Assembly (NCBI GenBank): GCA_900312665.1
Contig: ONZQ02000004.1
Coordinates: 310,001-374,000, forward strand
DNA: 64,000 nucleotides
Source of the DNA: Cephalotrichum gorgonifer
Taxonomy: Eukaryota; Ascomycota; Sordariomycetes; Microascales; Microascaceae
Reading direction: 5' to 3'
The position numbers were made by a program, and so were the translations under genes. Below the pieces are notes generated by a model that was not told where the DNA came from, ran no database searches, and saw nothing but the letters and a program-made list of their open reading frames with translations. Of this stretch, positions 1-11,325 are shown in pieces. Each line of letters starts with the position of its first letter. The stretch's first letter is position 1.

Positions 1-206
1 ATCATCGATGGATTGCCGTAGGATGCCTATGCGGTCCAAGGACACGGACATCGCGAAGGCTTGGCAGTTCTCACAGGATATACCTGGAGTGGACTTGTCG
101 TGGATCTGCGGCTGGTAGTGATTTAGGTGTAGGGTGGGGAAGTTAGGGTTCAACAGAGTTGAGACGACGAGCCGGTAGATGTGAGCGCGTTCAGGGCAGT
201 CGCAGG
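1..206 (-). CDS. possible internal exon of a gene cut by the window edge
   Basis: Read on the minus strand, this stretch is open to the window edge. Its codons end mostly in C or G, as in the other genes here. The predicted peptide has a C-x-C near the start (ACDCPERAHIYRLVV) and a C-x2-C (ISCENCQAF). No in-frame ATG lies upstream, but a pyrimidine-rich tract followed by CACGTAG sits just before it and could be a 3' splice site, so the piece looks like an internal exon. I do not recognise the family. It could be chance, as only about 68 codons are visible. Confidence 0.35.
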
Positions 207-1117
207 CTACGTGAGCATCGGAGGAAAATAAGAAGGATGAATGCTTGGTGAGAGGACGATGTGAAGGGAGTCGATTAAAGGATGATGGCGGTTGTGCGTG
301 GATGAGGATGAGGACGAGGAGACTTCGAAGGTGACCGGCAGAGAAGATGATGCCTGTATTATGGGTCGAAAGGGAGGGTCAGGGGCTGAATAGGCCAAGG
401 TAGACAGAAATTGAAATCGTTATCAAAGGTCAGGTCTATCGTCGTATTGAAACGTTGAAACTCTGACGGACAATGGATGCTGTGAGGGGTGCGGAATCGG
501 AAGCGGAACCATGAAGCGGAAGCGGGAGGTCCAAAGTGGAACTGACAAATGTGGACGGGCACGGACCACCTTGGGTACTGATCACTCACCCTAGCCACCC
601 AGGGGATGAGAAACAACCTTGCTTTGGTGCCATCTTGGAGACTGAAGTGGGGCCCCGCAAAGTTATAACAACACCCCCCATCACTACGAAAGGCTACTCT
701 TACTCGAAGCTAATAGCCAACATACTCCTATTTTATTGTTAGGGACAATGGACCAAGCAGATGAAAGGGTTCGACTTGTCAAGAAGTGTAGCTAGCGTAC
801 ATATAAATAGGGTATGCATGCCTTCCAGTAAGACCGAGCCTCAGCCTGTATCTATTACTTGTGGTTGGACCAATATTAGACGATATAATGAATGTAATCT
901 TTAGCTATAATTGGGCAATATCACATACAGTAAGTATTGCGGCTTTACCAGTACAAGTGCCATTGATGTAAGTACCCGTCTTTATTATACGCTGGCTATG
1001 CTCCGCCCCTCTGATTTTGCCAGAGACAGCGATGTCGCCATGAAGCGCAATCAACAACCGTCAACGCTCCTGACGACCGACCACATTTCACACGGGCGAT
1101 AACACAAATCTTCTCCA
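207..1117. other. intergenic, upstream of the HET gene
   Basis: No ATG-initiated reading frame of gene-like composition was seen. If the left-edge gene is real, its first exon and first intron should lie here on the minus strand. A TATA-like ACATATAAATAG occurs near 799-810, about 310 nt before the HET start codon. Confidence 0.5.
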
Positions 1118-3166
1118 ATGGCCCACTCCCAGGGCCACGGAAGTTACGCGCCGCCGAAAAAGCCATCCGTGGCGACCTACCTTGCTAGCCTTATCATCGA
1201 TGCCCCTCTTACCTATGCACCGAAGCCTCTTATATCACGCAAGCCCACGATAAAACCCTATGCTGAAGCAGCGGAAGACCTGCCTCTTGCCGACGCCTGC
1301 CGAGAGTTTAAACATGCCGGGATAAGCGCATCTGTTATTGTCTTCTGGGTACTCCTGACCCCGATAACGGTCGTCGTGGGCTCGGTCGCCGCCGTGTGCG
1401 CCATTCTCAAAATCGTATTGATGCTGTCCGTCCTCGGCGGCAGCTACGTCGCAGCGGCAATCACCCGGGTCACCCGTTACAAAGCCTGCAGCTATTCCCC
1501 GCTCAAAGATGCACCGGGCGAGTTCCGCTTGCTGAGCATCAGGCCGGGGAGCGGGGACAGTGTCATCGAGTGCGACATGACCGTTGCGAGCTGGGAGACT
1601 GATGAGTACGAGGCTCTGAGCTACACATGGGGCGGCAGCCCCTTCGTTGCGATGCGCGTCAATGGCGAGCACTGCACCGTTGACCACAAGCTCTATCGCG
1701 CGATTTACGCGCTGCGGCGCCCTGACCGGGCTCGAGTCCTCTGGATCGACCAGTTGTGCATCAACCAAATGGACAACGATGAGAAGGCCCGCCAGGTCCA
1801 GTGCATGCGCCAAATCTATCAAAACGCCAAAAGTGTGGTCGTGTGGCTTGGCGAGAGCAATGGTGGCCTGGGCCAGGCGGTTCAGCAAACAAAGGACCTC
1901 GTGGCGAAGGGCTCTTCCACCGCCGTCGCGCCTTGGCCCGAGCCACCTACGTGTCTCGTCCGCCTCTACCGCAACCCGTGGTGGGGGCGGGTCTGGATCA
2001 TCCAGGAGGTGGCGCTGGCGCGTGAGATCAAGGTCCAGAGCGACGACCATACCATCGAGTGGGATGACGTCTGCCAGTTTGTGCGGTCGGCTGAGGTGAA
2101 AGCCTACCTCGAGATTCCCGACGAGATACTCTACTTTATACAGTACGTGGACCACTTCCGAGACGCTTCGAAGAGCGACCCGGAGCTGGGGATGCTGGGC
2201 CTCGTCTGGCAGTTCCGAGCTCAAAAGGCCACCAACCTCTGCGACAAGGTCTTCGCTCTTCGCGGCCTGATCAAGTCTGCCGCCCACGAGGCCCAAATGC
2301 CAGTGAGATATGATGTCTCCCCCAGAGAGGTCTACCGCGCGTTCGTCAAGGAGGGCATCCGCCGGTACGGCTCCCTCGCACCGCTTGCCCTCGGGGATGC
2401 TTTCGACGTGTCGTCGGATTATGGCCACTGGTACTACGGATGGGCGGATTGCGGCCACCGTCAGCAGGCGCGAACACCGTTCTGGTCCGGCGGCCTTCTC
2501 GAGCCCGAGCTCCCCAATCTTGGCCAGGAATACCGCGCGGCAGGCATGACTTCTCCGCGGACTCGGACAAACCTCGTCGACCCCGAAATCCTCGCGGTCA
2601 AGGGGTTCGTGTACGACACCATCAAGGATTTGGGCCCACGGTACAAGCAGGGTTCGAGCGACGACGAGCATCGCAGGGTGATTACCAAGTGGCAAACTCT
2701 CGCCGGTGGGCCTTGGTCGGAAGAAGACGGGCTCGAGGATACCTTCAGGAGGACCCTGACTGCCGGCAAGTGGACTTCGAACACCACACCGAGCTGGAAC
2801 GACACGGAGTACCAAAAATACCACAACGCGGCGTGCGTAGGCCGGCGGATGGTCACGACTAAGGGGGGGTTGTTCGGACTGGCCAATTCCAAGGTGGAGG
2901 AGGGCGACGCCGTTTGCATACTTCTCGGGTCTCCGATACCCTTCATCCTCCGGAAGTCGGATCACACCGGCATATCCCTTCTTCACACAGATACCCACTC
3001 GATGGAGCTCCGATGCAGCAGGGAAGCACACCTGAACTGTTGCATCTCTAACCTGTATATCTTGATCGGGCAGATGTACCTCGATGAGGCGATGCACTGG
3101 AATGGCGACCTGGAGCAAGGTTTGGAAGATGGCAAGGTTCATCTGGAAGAGTTCTTTTTGGAATAG
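1118..3166 (+). CDS. HET-domain (heterokaryon incompatibility) protein with N-terminal hydrophobic segments
   Basis: Single-exon gene, 682 aa. The HET domain (PF06985) spans roughly residues 160-305 and shows the diagnostic motifs: YEALSYTWGG (164-173), VLWIDQLCINQ (207-217), QIYQNAKSVVVWLG (232-245) and the NPWWGRVWIIQEVALA stretch (286-301). The C-terminal region has the usual late HET-protein signature: G-R-R followed by TKGGLFGLANSKVEEGD, then LLGSP-PF-LR. HET proteins mediate allorecognition and programmed cell death after fusion of unlike hyphae; the domain is TIR-like. Less usual are two adjacent hydrophobic stretches at about residues 70-115, before the HET domain, which suggest membrane anchoring (inference). 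No NACHT, ankyrin or WD partner domain is present. The start is the first ATG, and a long antisense frame over it is a shadow. The family call is secure; the recognised partner is unknown. Confidence 0.93.
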   Translation: MAHSQGHGSYAPPKKPSVATYLASLIIDAPLTYAPKPLISRKPTIKPYAEAAEDLPLADACREFKHAGISASVIVFWVLLTPITVVVGSVAAVCAILKIVLMLSVLGGSYVAAAITRVTRYKACSYSPLKDAPGEFRLLSIRPGSGDSVIECDMTVASWETDEYEALSYTWGGSPFVAMRVNGEHCTVDHKLYRAIYALRRPDRARVLWIDQLCINQMDNDEKARQVQCMRQIYQNAKSVVVWLGESNGGLGQAVQQTKDLVAKGSSTAVAPWPEPPTCLVRLYRNPWWGRVWIIQEVALAREIKVQSDDHTIEWDDVCQFVRSAEVKAYLEIPDEILYFIQYVDHFRDASKSDPELGMLGLVWQFRAQKATNLCDKVFALRGLIKSAAHEAQMPVRYDVSPREVYRAFVKEGIRRYGSLAPLALGDAFDVSSDYGHWYYGWADCGHRQQARTPFWSGGLLEPELPNLGQEYRAAGMTSPRTRTNLVDPEILAVKGFVYDTIKDLGPRYKQGSSDDEHRRVITKWQTLAGGPWSEEDGLEDTFRRTLTAGKWTSNTTPSWNDTEYQKYHNAACVGRRMVTTKGGLFGLANSKVEEGDAVCILLGSPIPFILRKSDHTGISLLHTDTHSMELRCSREAHLNCCISNLYILIGQMYLDEAMHWNGDLEQGLEDGKVHLEEFFLE

Positions 3167-5940
3167 AGAGGACGAGCCCATAAAACAGACTAGCGACTAG
3201 CAGTATATTTTTTTCACAGAGGAGGTTCTGAGGGAGGACGACAGCAACGGGAGGAACTGTTGAAGGACGAGGGAAGCGAGAGGACCGAAGGGAGCGAGAG
3301 AAGCGAAGGTGGTGGGGGTCTATGCAAGAAGTATTTGGTACCTGGCTGTGTACGCATGCTGCTCTGCTGGTGCCACCGAAAATGATGGCAGAATCCGCTC
3401 GATTTAGCGGTACCAGCAGCAACTTCTCTCTTTATTGAGTAGTATACATCGTCCTGCATGGATTCCCGCCCGCACCTTGCAAGTACAAGTATGCGCCCCC
3501 GCACATCCATCTATTGCATTCCGACATGCCATTCTCCTTGAAATTGTCAGATTGCACTGCACTGTTCCCTTGGGGCTTGCTACTTGTACTGGCGGGTTTG
3601 CCTGCCCATCCTTGTGCCGGTGCTACTCGTCGCTGATGAGCGACAGCCCTGAGGCTACTACTTGACGTCGTCAAACATAGGTACTCACGTAGCCACCTCG
3701 ACTCAAGCAACGGACGAGCCTGGACTAACCCCTAGGGAAGAGGGGATATTCATTCCCGGTGTTGCTGGTAGCTCCTTTCAGTATTTCCCTCACGATGTAG
3801 TGTTCTCTCTGTACGTGGATGCAGATACCCTGAGGCAGCTGTTGCCATCTCCCCGCCCCCTGCACACCTTATAGGTCGAGACGTATAAGCCACGTACAGC
3901 ATCCCCCCACCCCTAACATCTCGGGGCACCCAAGTGAATCGACTCAGAGCACTTATTACCTCGGCGGAACCGTTAGAGAGGCTAGGATTTCTCTAATCTC
4001 GCGGGCCCCTGAGAGAAAAAAAGCAATATTCCCCGAGATCACAACGATTTAAAAGGTAGAGGACGGACAGGTCTCGCGGTTTTACTGTCCTTTGTCGAGA
4101 CGAGCGACCTGGGGGAGGGACCGCTGCCTGACAGAGGAAGCACTGTGAAGCTTCTTCGAGGCGATCACTCATCCGTCATCTCGAGGAACTATCAGGGAGG
4201 CAAAAAATCAGCCGCAAACCATCTCCAGGGACGGGTCCTCGATACCTACATCGAAATCCTTGTACCTGGCAGTCTGGGTAGGTACTGTGGCTCTCAGAGG
4301 TTGTGGGTACAGACAGGCGGCTAAACGTCGAGAGCATCTGCAAATCCATGAAGCCCTACTAAAACTTACGCGAACATGATCCGAGTTCGAAGTGTTGTTT
4401 GCCATCGACCACAACGAGGAGACGAGACTGCTTGCTAGATTGGCAGAGAACCCGATCAAGTTCGTTTGCCGCTTGCCTTGGGCTGGTGTGGAGAATGGTA
4501 GGAAGGGTTTTTTGTTGGGAAGTCTCTCTAAGAGCCTCAGGTGGAACTAATACCCAAGATCGCGTACAAGCGGCCCTACTCGGGAGACCCAGTTCGCGGT
4601 CCTCAAATGTCCCCTCCCCAATAACAAAAGACTTCATGAGCATCGTCCATGACAGGCATACAGACACTCTCGACGTCCACGTTGATAAAGACTAGATCGT
4701 TACATAGAGACGGGGAGCTAGCAGCCCCGAGGCAGATGCTCCATCGAGTCCACATGTATCAGAGCACCGCCGACTTGTGCGCCTGACGTGAGTATTACGA
4801 CATGCCTTCGCATATTGATGGTAGGTACTTGGACGGAGAGAGGTGGCAGTAGCCAACAAACCACCTCCGATGATCTTCGCCCATGCCAATACTTTTTTGG
4901 TGGTGGGTATCGCCATGTCGTTCTTTTGGATAATGGTATCGCGATGAGTGAAAGGCATGCTTGTAGGTATTGATGTGATATGTGATTAGGTAATGGTGGT
5001 ACCGCCGCTCGTGGGGTGCATTCCAAGGTTGGCAGGTAGGCGGCTTTGTGGTCGTCGTCCTCTGGGGAAGGCACCTGCTCGCTCCGCCATCCAAAAGAAG
5101 CTTCCGTCTGCCGTGCCGCCACGTCCATCCATCCGACACAATGATGGGATGGTGGTATTTGAATGTTAGGTGCTAAAGTATTTAGGACGGGACCTGGGAA
5201 TAATGTACCTATGTAGGTATCGATACAAGCATGGAAGTATTAATAATACCGTGATTGGCTGTACCTCTACCCAGGAGAGTACAGTGTGAGCATCATCGTA
5301 CTAACTGATCCCTGCCTAGCATCAAGTCCAGCCATTGGTGCTTTGCTTCGCCATTCCAGCACTATCACACAGCAGCAGGTGTTGGTGATTGGCTCAACAG
5401 TACTCCGTCCCCTCAGCCAGGACGTTGTACTGGCAGCCTGTAGGTCGCACACGACCACGACTGGGACTACGTTATTGAGCGAGTGCCATTGTCTGACTCC
5501 GCCTCTCGTCTCGAGCTGTCGTGGAGACTACCGAAGGTGAGACATGACCCCAAGCCCAACTGCATGGACGTTGACAATGGCACTAACCGTTAAGCCCCCT
5601 GAAGGGTAGCCCGTGACAGTGACAAGACAAGCTCAGAGCTTGAGCTACCTACCACAAGTAAGCTCCAAAACAGGGATAGCCTATTCATAGCGGCCGGGCT
5701 CTGTTGGTTCGGAGAGGTACGGGAGTACCTTTGGCGCACTATTATTATGGGGCATGACTTGGGCTATTACCTGAGGAGCGCCGTTTGGAAGCGAACCATG
5801 CTTGTACTTGTAAGTAATACAGTACCTGAGGGGCAGCGGGACGGGCGACGGCCGCCACCTGGGGCAGTTAGTTACTTGTACTTGTAGCTAGTATTAACAA
5901 GGCAGTGCTGAAAAGGCACCGAGGAGAAAACCTCCCCGCC
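3167..5940. other. intergenic region, nothing assigned
   Basis: About 2.8 kb without a convincing gene. All frames are short and of non-coding composition. Scattered copies of the TACTTGTACTTGTA-type motif occur near 5801-5815 and 5869-5886. The first 100-200 nt presumably hold the HET 3'UTR. Confidence 0.5.
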
Positions 5941-6911
5941 ATGTCGCAACGGCCTCCTTGTTTCTCCTCCATCCTATCCATCAAAGTTGTCGAGAGCGAA
6001 CCTTTTTCTTCCGTCAAACCGGCTGTTGCGATCTAGGGGGAACTTCCTCTTTCCTTTCAGTCTGTTTTGCTTGTTTTCGTCTTGACTGTCTTCGTTTCCT
6101 CTCGAGCGTTGCGACCTTTCGTGCTTTCGAGCTTGACAATTCAGTCACCATCTCCTTGTCCTTTGCCCGCTTGCTCCCTACCACTCTTCGTCGTCCCCGC
6201 ACCTGGTCGATTTGATCCCCTTACTTCCATATAACTTTTTTTTCTTCCCTCTCCCCCTCCCCCCGAGTCGTGACCACCCGACCCTCAAGCACCTCGACTT
6301 GCACCCTTCCACTGACACCTTGACTTGCGACTCCGATTCTGAATCGCTTCGCTACCTTGGTGCTGACCCCCCTCCTCCCCTTTTTTGCTTCACCACCAAC
6401 TCGCTATCTTCGATCTTACTTGCTTGCCTCATTGAGCCTTTAGGTTTGTCCTCTCCATCCCTCAAGTCGCCGTCTCTACTCGCACGCGCAGCTCCGTTCT
6501 AATTGGCGCCACCATCATAGGTAGCCTCAGTCGGTAGCAGACCCAGCGCTTTTCTCACTCACCTCATCTCGCCCGCGGCGTCGACGTCGGCTTGAACCTA
6601 CCCCACCACCAACTATATATACCGCAAGGAACCAACTGGCCTGCTCTCCTCGTATTCGTTTTCCATCCCCATCATTATAACGACTTCACGGCTCCTATAC
6701 GTCTGTTTTCGTAGTTTTCGGTACTCCGCCACTATCCCGGCCCAACATCGTCTTTCCAAGCTGCACCGATAATACCCCAGTTGTTTGCGAAACAAGCGCA
6801 GGAGGAGATTCTCTTATTCCCTGCTGTACATCTCAACTATTATCCGACTCGTCCGGACGCCTCTTCGAACGAACGAATCATCCTTTGCTATCCCATCTCG
6901 CGTCGTTTACA
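5941..6911 (+). promoter_or_regulatory. long pyrimidine-rich, ATG-free leader of the PUB1-like gene
   Basis: Strongly C/T-rich on the plus strand. It contains one ATG at 5941, opening a 30-codon frame that ends at 6033, and then no ATG in any frame until the start codon at 6912. Chance alone would give about a dozen. Such depletion is expected of a transcribed 5' leader under selection against upstream starts, so most of this stretch is probably 5'UTR. A 5'UTR intron cannot be excluded. Confidence 0.6.
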
Positions 6912-8660
6912 ATGGCTGACTCCGGTCCCAACACCGACGCTTCCCAGATGCAGGGCCCGCCCCAGCCGAATAGCACCGGTGGTGCTCCCGGCTATGAGGG
7001 TGGCCAAGGTGCGCAGGCCAACCCTTCGCACATGCCGCCCCCTCCTCTCCACATTCCCCAGAACAACAACCCGATCCCCACGGCCATTACATCTCCCATG
7101 TCCGCTGGCGGAAAGGCCATGTCCCCCGGGGGTGGACCCGGGTTCGGGCGCCGTGCCGCCCCGGAGCCAAACAAGCGCGCTCTCTACATCGGGGGCCTTG
7201 ATCAGAGGGTGACGGAGGAGGTCTTGCGCCAGATCTTCGAGACCACCGGTCACGTACAAAGCGTGAAGATCATCCCCGACAAGAATGTGCGTTCCCACCT
7301 TTCTCCGTTCTGTCCTAGCCTATCACATCGGCGCTGATGTCCTTGTCCCATGTGCTAATATTCTCTTGCAGGCGAAGGGGTACAACTACGGTTTCGTGGA
7401 GTACGACGACCCCGGCTCGGCTGAGCGTGCCATGCAAACTCTCAACGGCCGTCGGGTCCACCAGTCGGTACGGGATATCCAGCGGAGGCATAAGCTCCGA
7501 CTTTGGCTTTCGAGGTGTCAAGGGACTAACTCAGCTGTGTAGGAGATACGGGTCAACTGGGCCTACCAAGCCAACTCCGCCGGCAAGGAGGATACCTCGA
7601 GCCACTTCCATATCTTCGTCGGTGACCTGTCCAATGAAGTCAACGACGAGATTCTAACACAGGCTTTCTCCGCATTCGGGTCTGTGTCCGAGGCGCGAGT
7701 TATGTGGGACATGAAGACGGGCCGCTCTCGCGGTTACGGATTTGTCGCCTTCCGGGATAGGGCTGAGGCTGAGAAGGCTCTCAGCTCCATGGACGGCGAA
7801 TGGCTGGGGTCGCGAGCGATCCGCTGCAACTGGGCCAACCAGAAGGGCCAGCCGTCTATTGCCCAGCAGCAGGCCATGTCGGCGATGGGGATGACCCCGA
7901 CGACGCCCTTCGGTCACCACCAGTTCCCTGCCAACGGCATGGCTAGCTATGAAATGGTTCTAGCTCAGACACCGTCGTGGCAGACTACCATCTACGTGGG
8001 GAACCTTACACCCTACACGACGCCGAACGACGTTGTCCCTCTGTTCCAGAACTTTGGCTTTGTCGTGGAGTCTCGGTTCCAGGCCGATCGTGGCTTTGCC
8101 TTTGTCAAGATGGAGAGCCACGAGGCCGCGGCCATGGCGATCTGCCAGATGAATGGCTATCTAGTCCACGGCAGGCCTCTAAAGTGCAGCGTATGTTTTA
8201 CTCTCCCGTCCCATAAACACCCGTCCAGGAATAGGGGCTAACGGTGACAACGAGACAGTGGGGCAAGGATAAGACGCCCGCCCAAGGTAACTTCGATCCG
8301 TCGCAGCAGGGCTTTAGCCCTCAGAGCGCCCAAGGGCCCGGTTTCCCCCAAACCCCGACTGGATACTTCCCCCAGTACAGTGGTGAGTAGCTGGAAACGG
8401 TATCCTCCGCACCGAAGTCTTTCAATAGACACTAACCTATTCTCGTAACAGGCCAGCAGTACGCGGGTCAGCCCGGTAACTTTGGGGGACCCGGTGGCCA
8501 GTCTCCCGCCGGGTACGGCGGACCCTACAACGGACCCCAGAGTGCCGGCGGCTACGGTCGCGGGCAGCAACCGCAGCAGCAGCCTCCGAATGCGCAGTGG
8601 TCGGGTGGGCCTAGCCCGGGCCAGAACTACAACAATGGATTTGGAGGCTACCAGGGCTGA
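6912..8660 (+). CDS. PUB1: PUB1/TIA-1-like RNA-binding protein, three RRMs
   Basis: Five exons: 6912-7286, 7372-7467, 7543-8190, 8259-8382, 8452-8660. All junctions are GT-AG and keep frame, giving 483 aa. Layout: Pro/Gly-rich N-terminus (1-85); RRM1 with RNP2 LYIGGL (91-96) and RNP1 KGYNYGFVEY; RRM2 with HIFVGDL and SRGYGFVAF; RRM3 with TIYVGNL and RGFAFVKM; then a Gln/Gly-rich low-complexity tail ending FGGYQG. Three RRMs in this spacing with a WAYQ linker are typical of yeast Pub1 and animal TIA-1/TIAR. These bind U- or AU-rich mRNA, affect its stability and join stress granules, in both nucleus and cytoplasm. The first intron has a TGCTAAT branch site. Family assignment is firm; one-to-one orthology with Pub1 is inferred. 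Confidence 0.93.
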
Positions 8661-11325
8661 TCTCCGGTCTCTCCCCGAGGCTCCCTTCTCAACGGCTGCT
8701 GATCCGATTTACAACTTCTCTCGCCCTCTTTACCGCCTCGGCTGTGCAACTGGCCACGCATGGGGAGAAGCGCTCTATATGATCTGATGCTAGGAAACTC
8801 TGCTCGTGGTTTTGTGTGAAAATGGGCTGTTGTTCTCGTTCTTGTTTTTCTTTTTCTTTTATATTTCATCTCTCCTCACTCGGTCTCCCTTCACTTCCGG
8901 TGCCTTCTTGTCTTCTAGCCTTTTACAAACACTCCCGCCAGGGTGTGTCACACTTGTTGATTCCTTCTTCGGGGTTTCCACTTCTTTCTTTTTCTTCTTT
9001 CTCATCCAGACTGAGGGACATTATTGTAGCAGGCGAATCTGGCATCAAAACGTGAATGACTATTGATTGAACATGTTTGGTTTTCTTATTCTCTGGCTGA
9101 TGGGGGTTATTGTTAACATTATGTCTTCTGTCCCCTACTGTCATTTTTACTTTTATGATTGCTGCATGGATGCGTATCTTAGTTTGAGTGTGAGTTCTGT
9201 TTACGTGTACCGTTTTCTTTTCTTTTATCGTCGGAGACGAGAAACTCCATGAAATGACTTGAATTTCTTTTCCGTCCTCTCTCATAGGAGGTGGGCAGGA
9301 GTTTGGTCTGGTCCCCTATGCCGCGCTCAAAACTGGTGATCCTCACGGCGGTGGTTCTTTTTCGGTCTGGGTAAGAATGAGCTGAGCTGGCAGTCGGTTG
9401 GATTGCGGGCGGGTTAATACAACGTTTTAATCATTAATTGGCAACTTGAGTTTTTACCAAGCAGCGGAGGGAGGAAGCTTTGATGATAGACTGGCCCCCC
9501 ACCTATACTTTTCAAAATGACGGTGCTATGCTCAATGCCATCTTGCAGATGGAGTGATGGCTCGTCGGCTGGTCAACGCTAAAGTAAGGGAGGAAAAGGA
9601 TTGAGGAAATAGGTGGAGCTAGCTGGTTGAAGAGGGGGGCCCCCATGGGGACGAGTGGCCACGGATGGCGGTGGCGCCACATGGGGGGAATCGGCGGTGA
9701 TGATGCGCGCTGTGGGTGAGTGCTGTGGGGATGGATGGGTGCATGCTGCGGGTACTTGACGCGAGAGGTTAGGTGCTGCAAGCGGTGTCTGGCTGGACCT
9801 GATGTGAGGGGATTGGATGTGGTGGTCGTGGTCTAGCTTCGCTACTTCCAGGCGTGATGCACTCTCTTCTGCAGATTGTTGCATGCAGGGCAGGAGCAAT
9901 CGAGGACGAGAAGCGGTTAACGAGGAAGGTGCATTACTCTTCTTGCCTTGGAAGTGCGTGCAAATGATGCCGCGTTGCATGCGAGGGAAGGAGGACGGGA
10001 CCCCCGGCGTTATGTAAGCGGTGGAGGACGAAGATGTTGGATCATGGAGTGGGTTGGTGATGACCGTGGCGTGTCTGACTGGACTACATACCCTCAAGGG
10101 CAAGACGGAATGGAATGTTGATCTCAGGAAGGGAATCTTTGTGTGCATCCAACTGTTATCGGCATGTGATATAACTAAAGATAGAGCCACCACCTTCTCT
10201 AACCATTCCCGGTTCCTATTACTTGTAGACGAGCAATAGGTCTTTGCGCTCATCCCAATATACGATACAGGTATGGAAGCAGAAGTGGTGATTCCCCGCT
10301 TTCCCACCGCTGCGTTCCGTGGTCTTTTGCTACCTCGAGCGCCTCCCCACCCACGGGAGGTCGGTCTTGCCCAGATGGATCATGCAGTCAGTCAGTCGCG
10401 CGGACAATGGATGTTCCAATCGCGGCAATCTCCAATTCCTAAGCTCCATGGTCCCCCCGGACAAACTGTATGAATAGCTATGACCCCCGCGAGTCCCGTT
10501 ATCCTCGAAATCCATCCACCCTTCCAGCCTATTTACGATCTTTCTATCTCACTCACTCCTCCCTTTTGGACCTGATATTACGCCCTTCCCCGTCCGTCCT
10601 CTCCCCTTCCCCTCCCCCAATGCACGAAGGGATCTATTAGTGCGGCATCCACCCTCCCCCTGCAGCCACGCCGCCGAAAGTCGAATTTCCGCGCTTGCCT
10701 GGCCGACCTTTGATCTTCCTGAATCCATGGAGCTGGAGCGGATTATTCACAAGCCTTCCGGAGTATTGTTGTTGACTTTTGACCTTGGTTTTCAGTCGCG
10801 CCAGAATTAATTTGTAACCTTCTTTCGCTCCCCCCTTCCCCCTTCCCTCGCCCCCTTCCCCCCCGTTAAACTGCTCTCGCGGTCATCGCATTGAAACAAA
10901 ACGGCCAAGCCGAAACGAAAGCAGAAACTGGGCGCACCCAACATATCTGGCCCACCTGGTAAAAAAAAAACACCTGCGCTTGTCATGGTTCATCGCCCGA
11001 CTGTGCAGCTCGAGTAGCCTTATTTCGGGTCCTCTCTTATTCTTAACCCCATCCTTTTTCTTCCCCTCGCCTCCTTCTCCCTTTCGCCCGTTCTTCTTCC
11101 GATTTGGGCATCTCACTCGTGCAGTGCAGGTACTCGCACTCGCCCTGACGAGCGAATCCACACTTGGCGGCCCGATTCTGTCGCCGCCTGACCCACCACA
11201 GTCCGCCGTGTCTAGTCTAGTATCCTTCCCCAGGATACGATACGAGTAGGCATAGGATAGGAACGCGTGTCTTTCAAGGGGAGAACTCACGGAAACCAGA
11301 CGAGAGCGAATTAATCGGTGGGATA
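8661..11325. other. intergenic: PUB1 3' region and YAK1 promoter/leader
   Basis: The left part is T-rich and probably holds the PUB1 3'UTR. From about 10500 the plus strand becomes C/T-rich, as in a fungal leader. A short upstream frame with a real ATG runs 10984-11016 (10 codons, then TAG); after it no ATG occurs until the YAK1 start at 11326. A low-complexity minus-strand frame at 9579-10307 was judged non-coding. Confidence 0.5.

Noticed and set aside
1235..3181. 648-codon open frame on the minus strand
   Set aside because: It is antisense to the HET gene, whose plus-strand frame has clear domain motifs; it is a by-product of GC-rich third positions.
9579..10307. 242-codon frame on the minus strand
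   Set aside because: No ATG at its start, low-complexity Ser/Pro/His composition, lies in the YAK1 upstream region.
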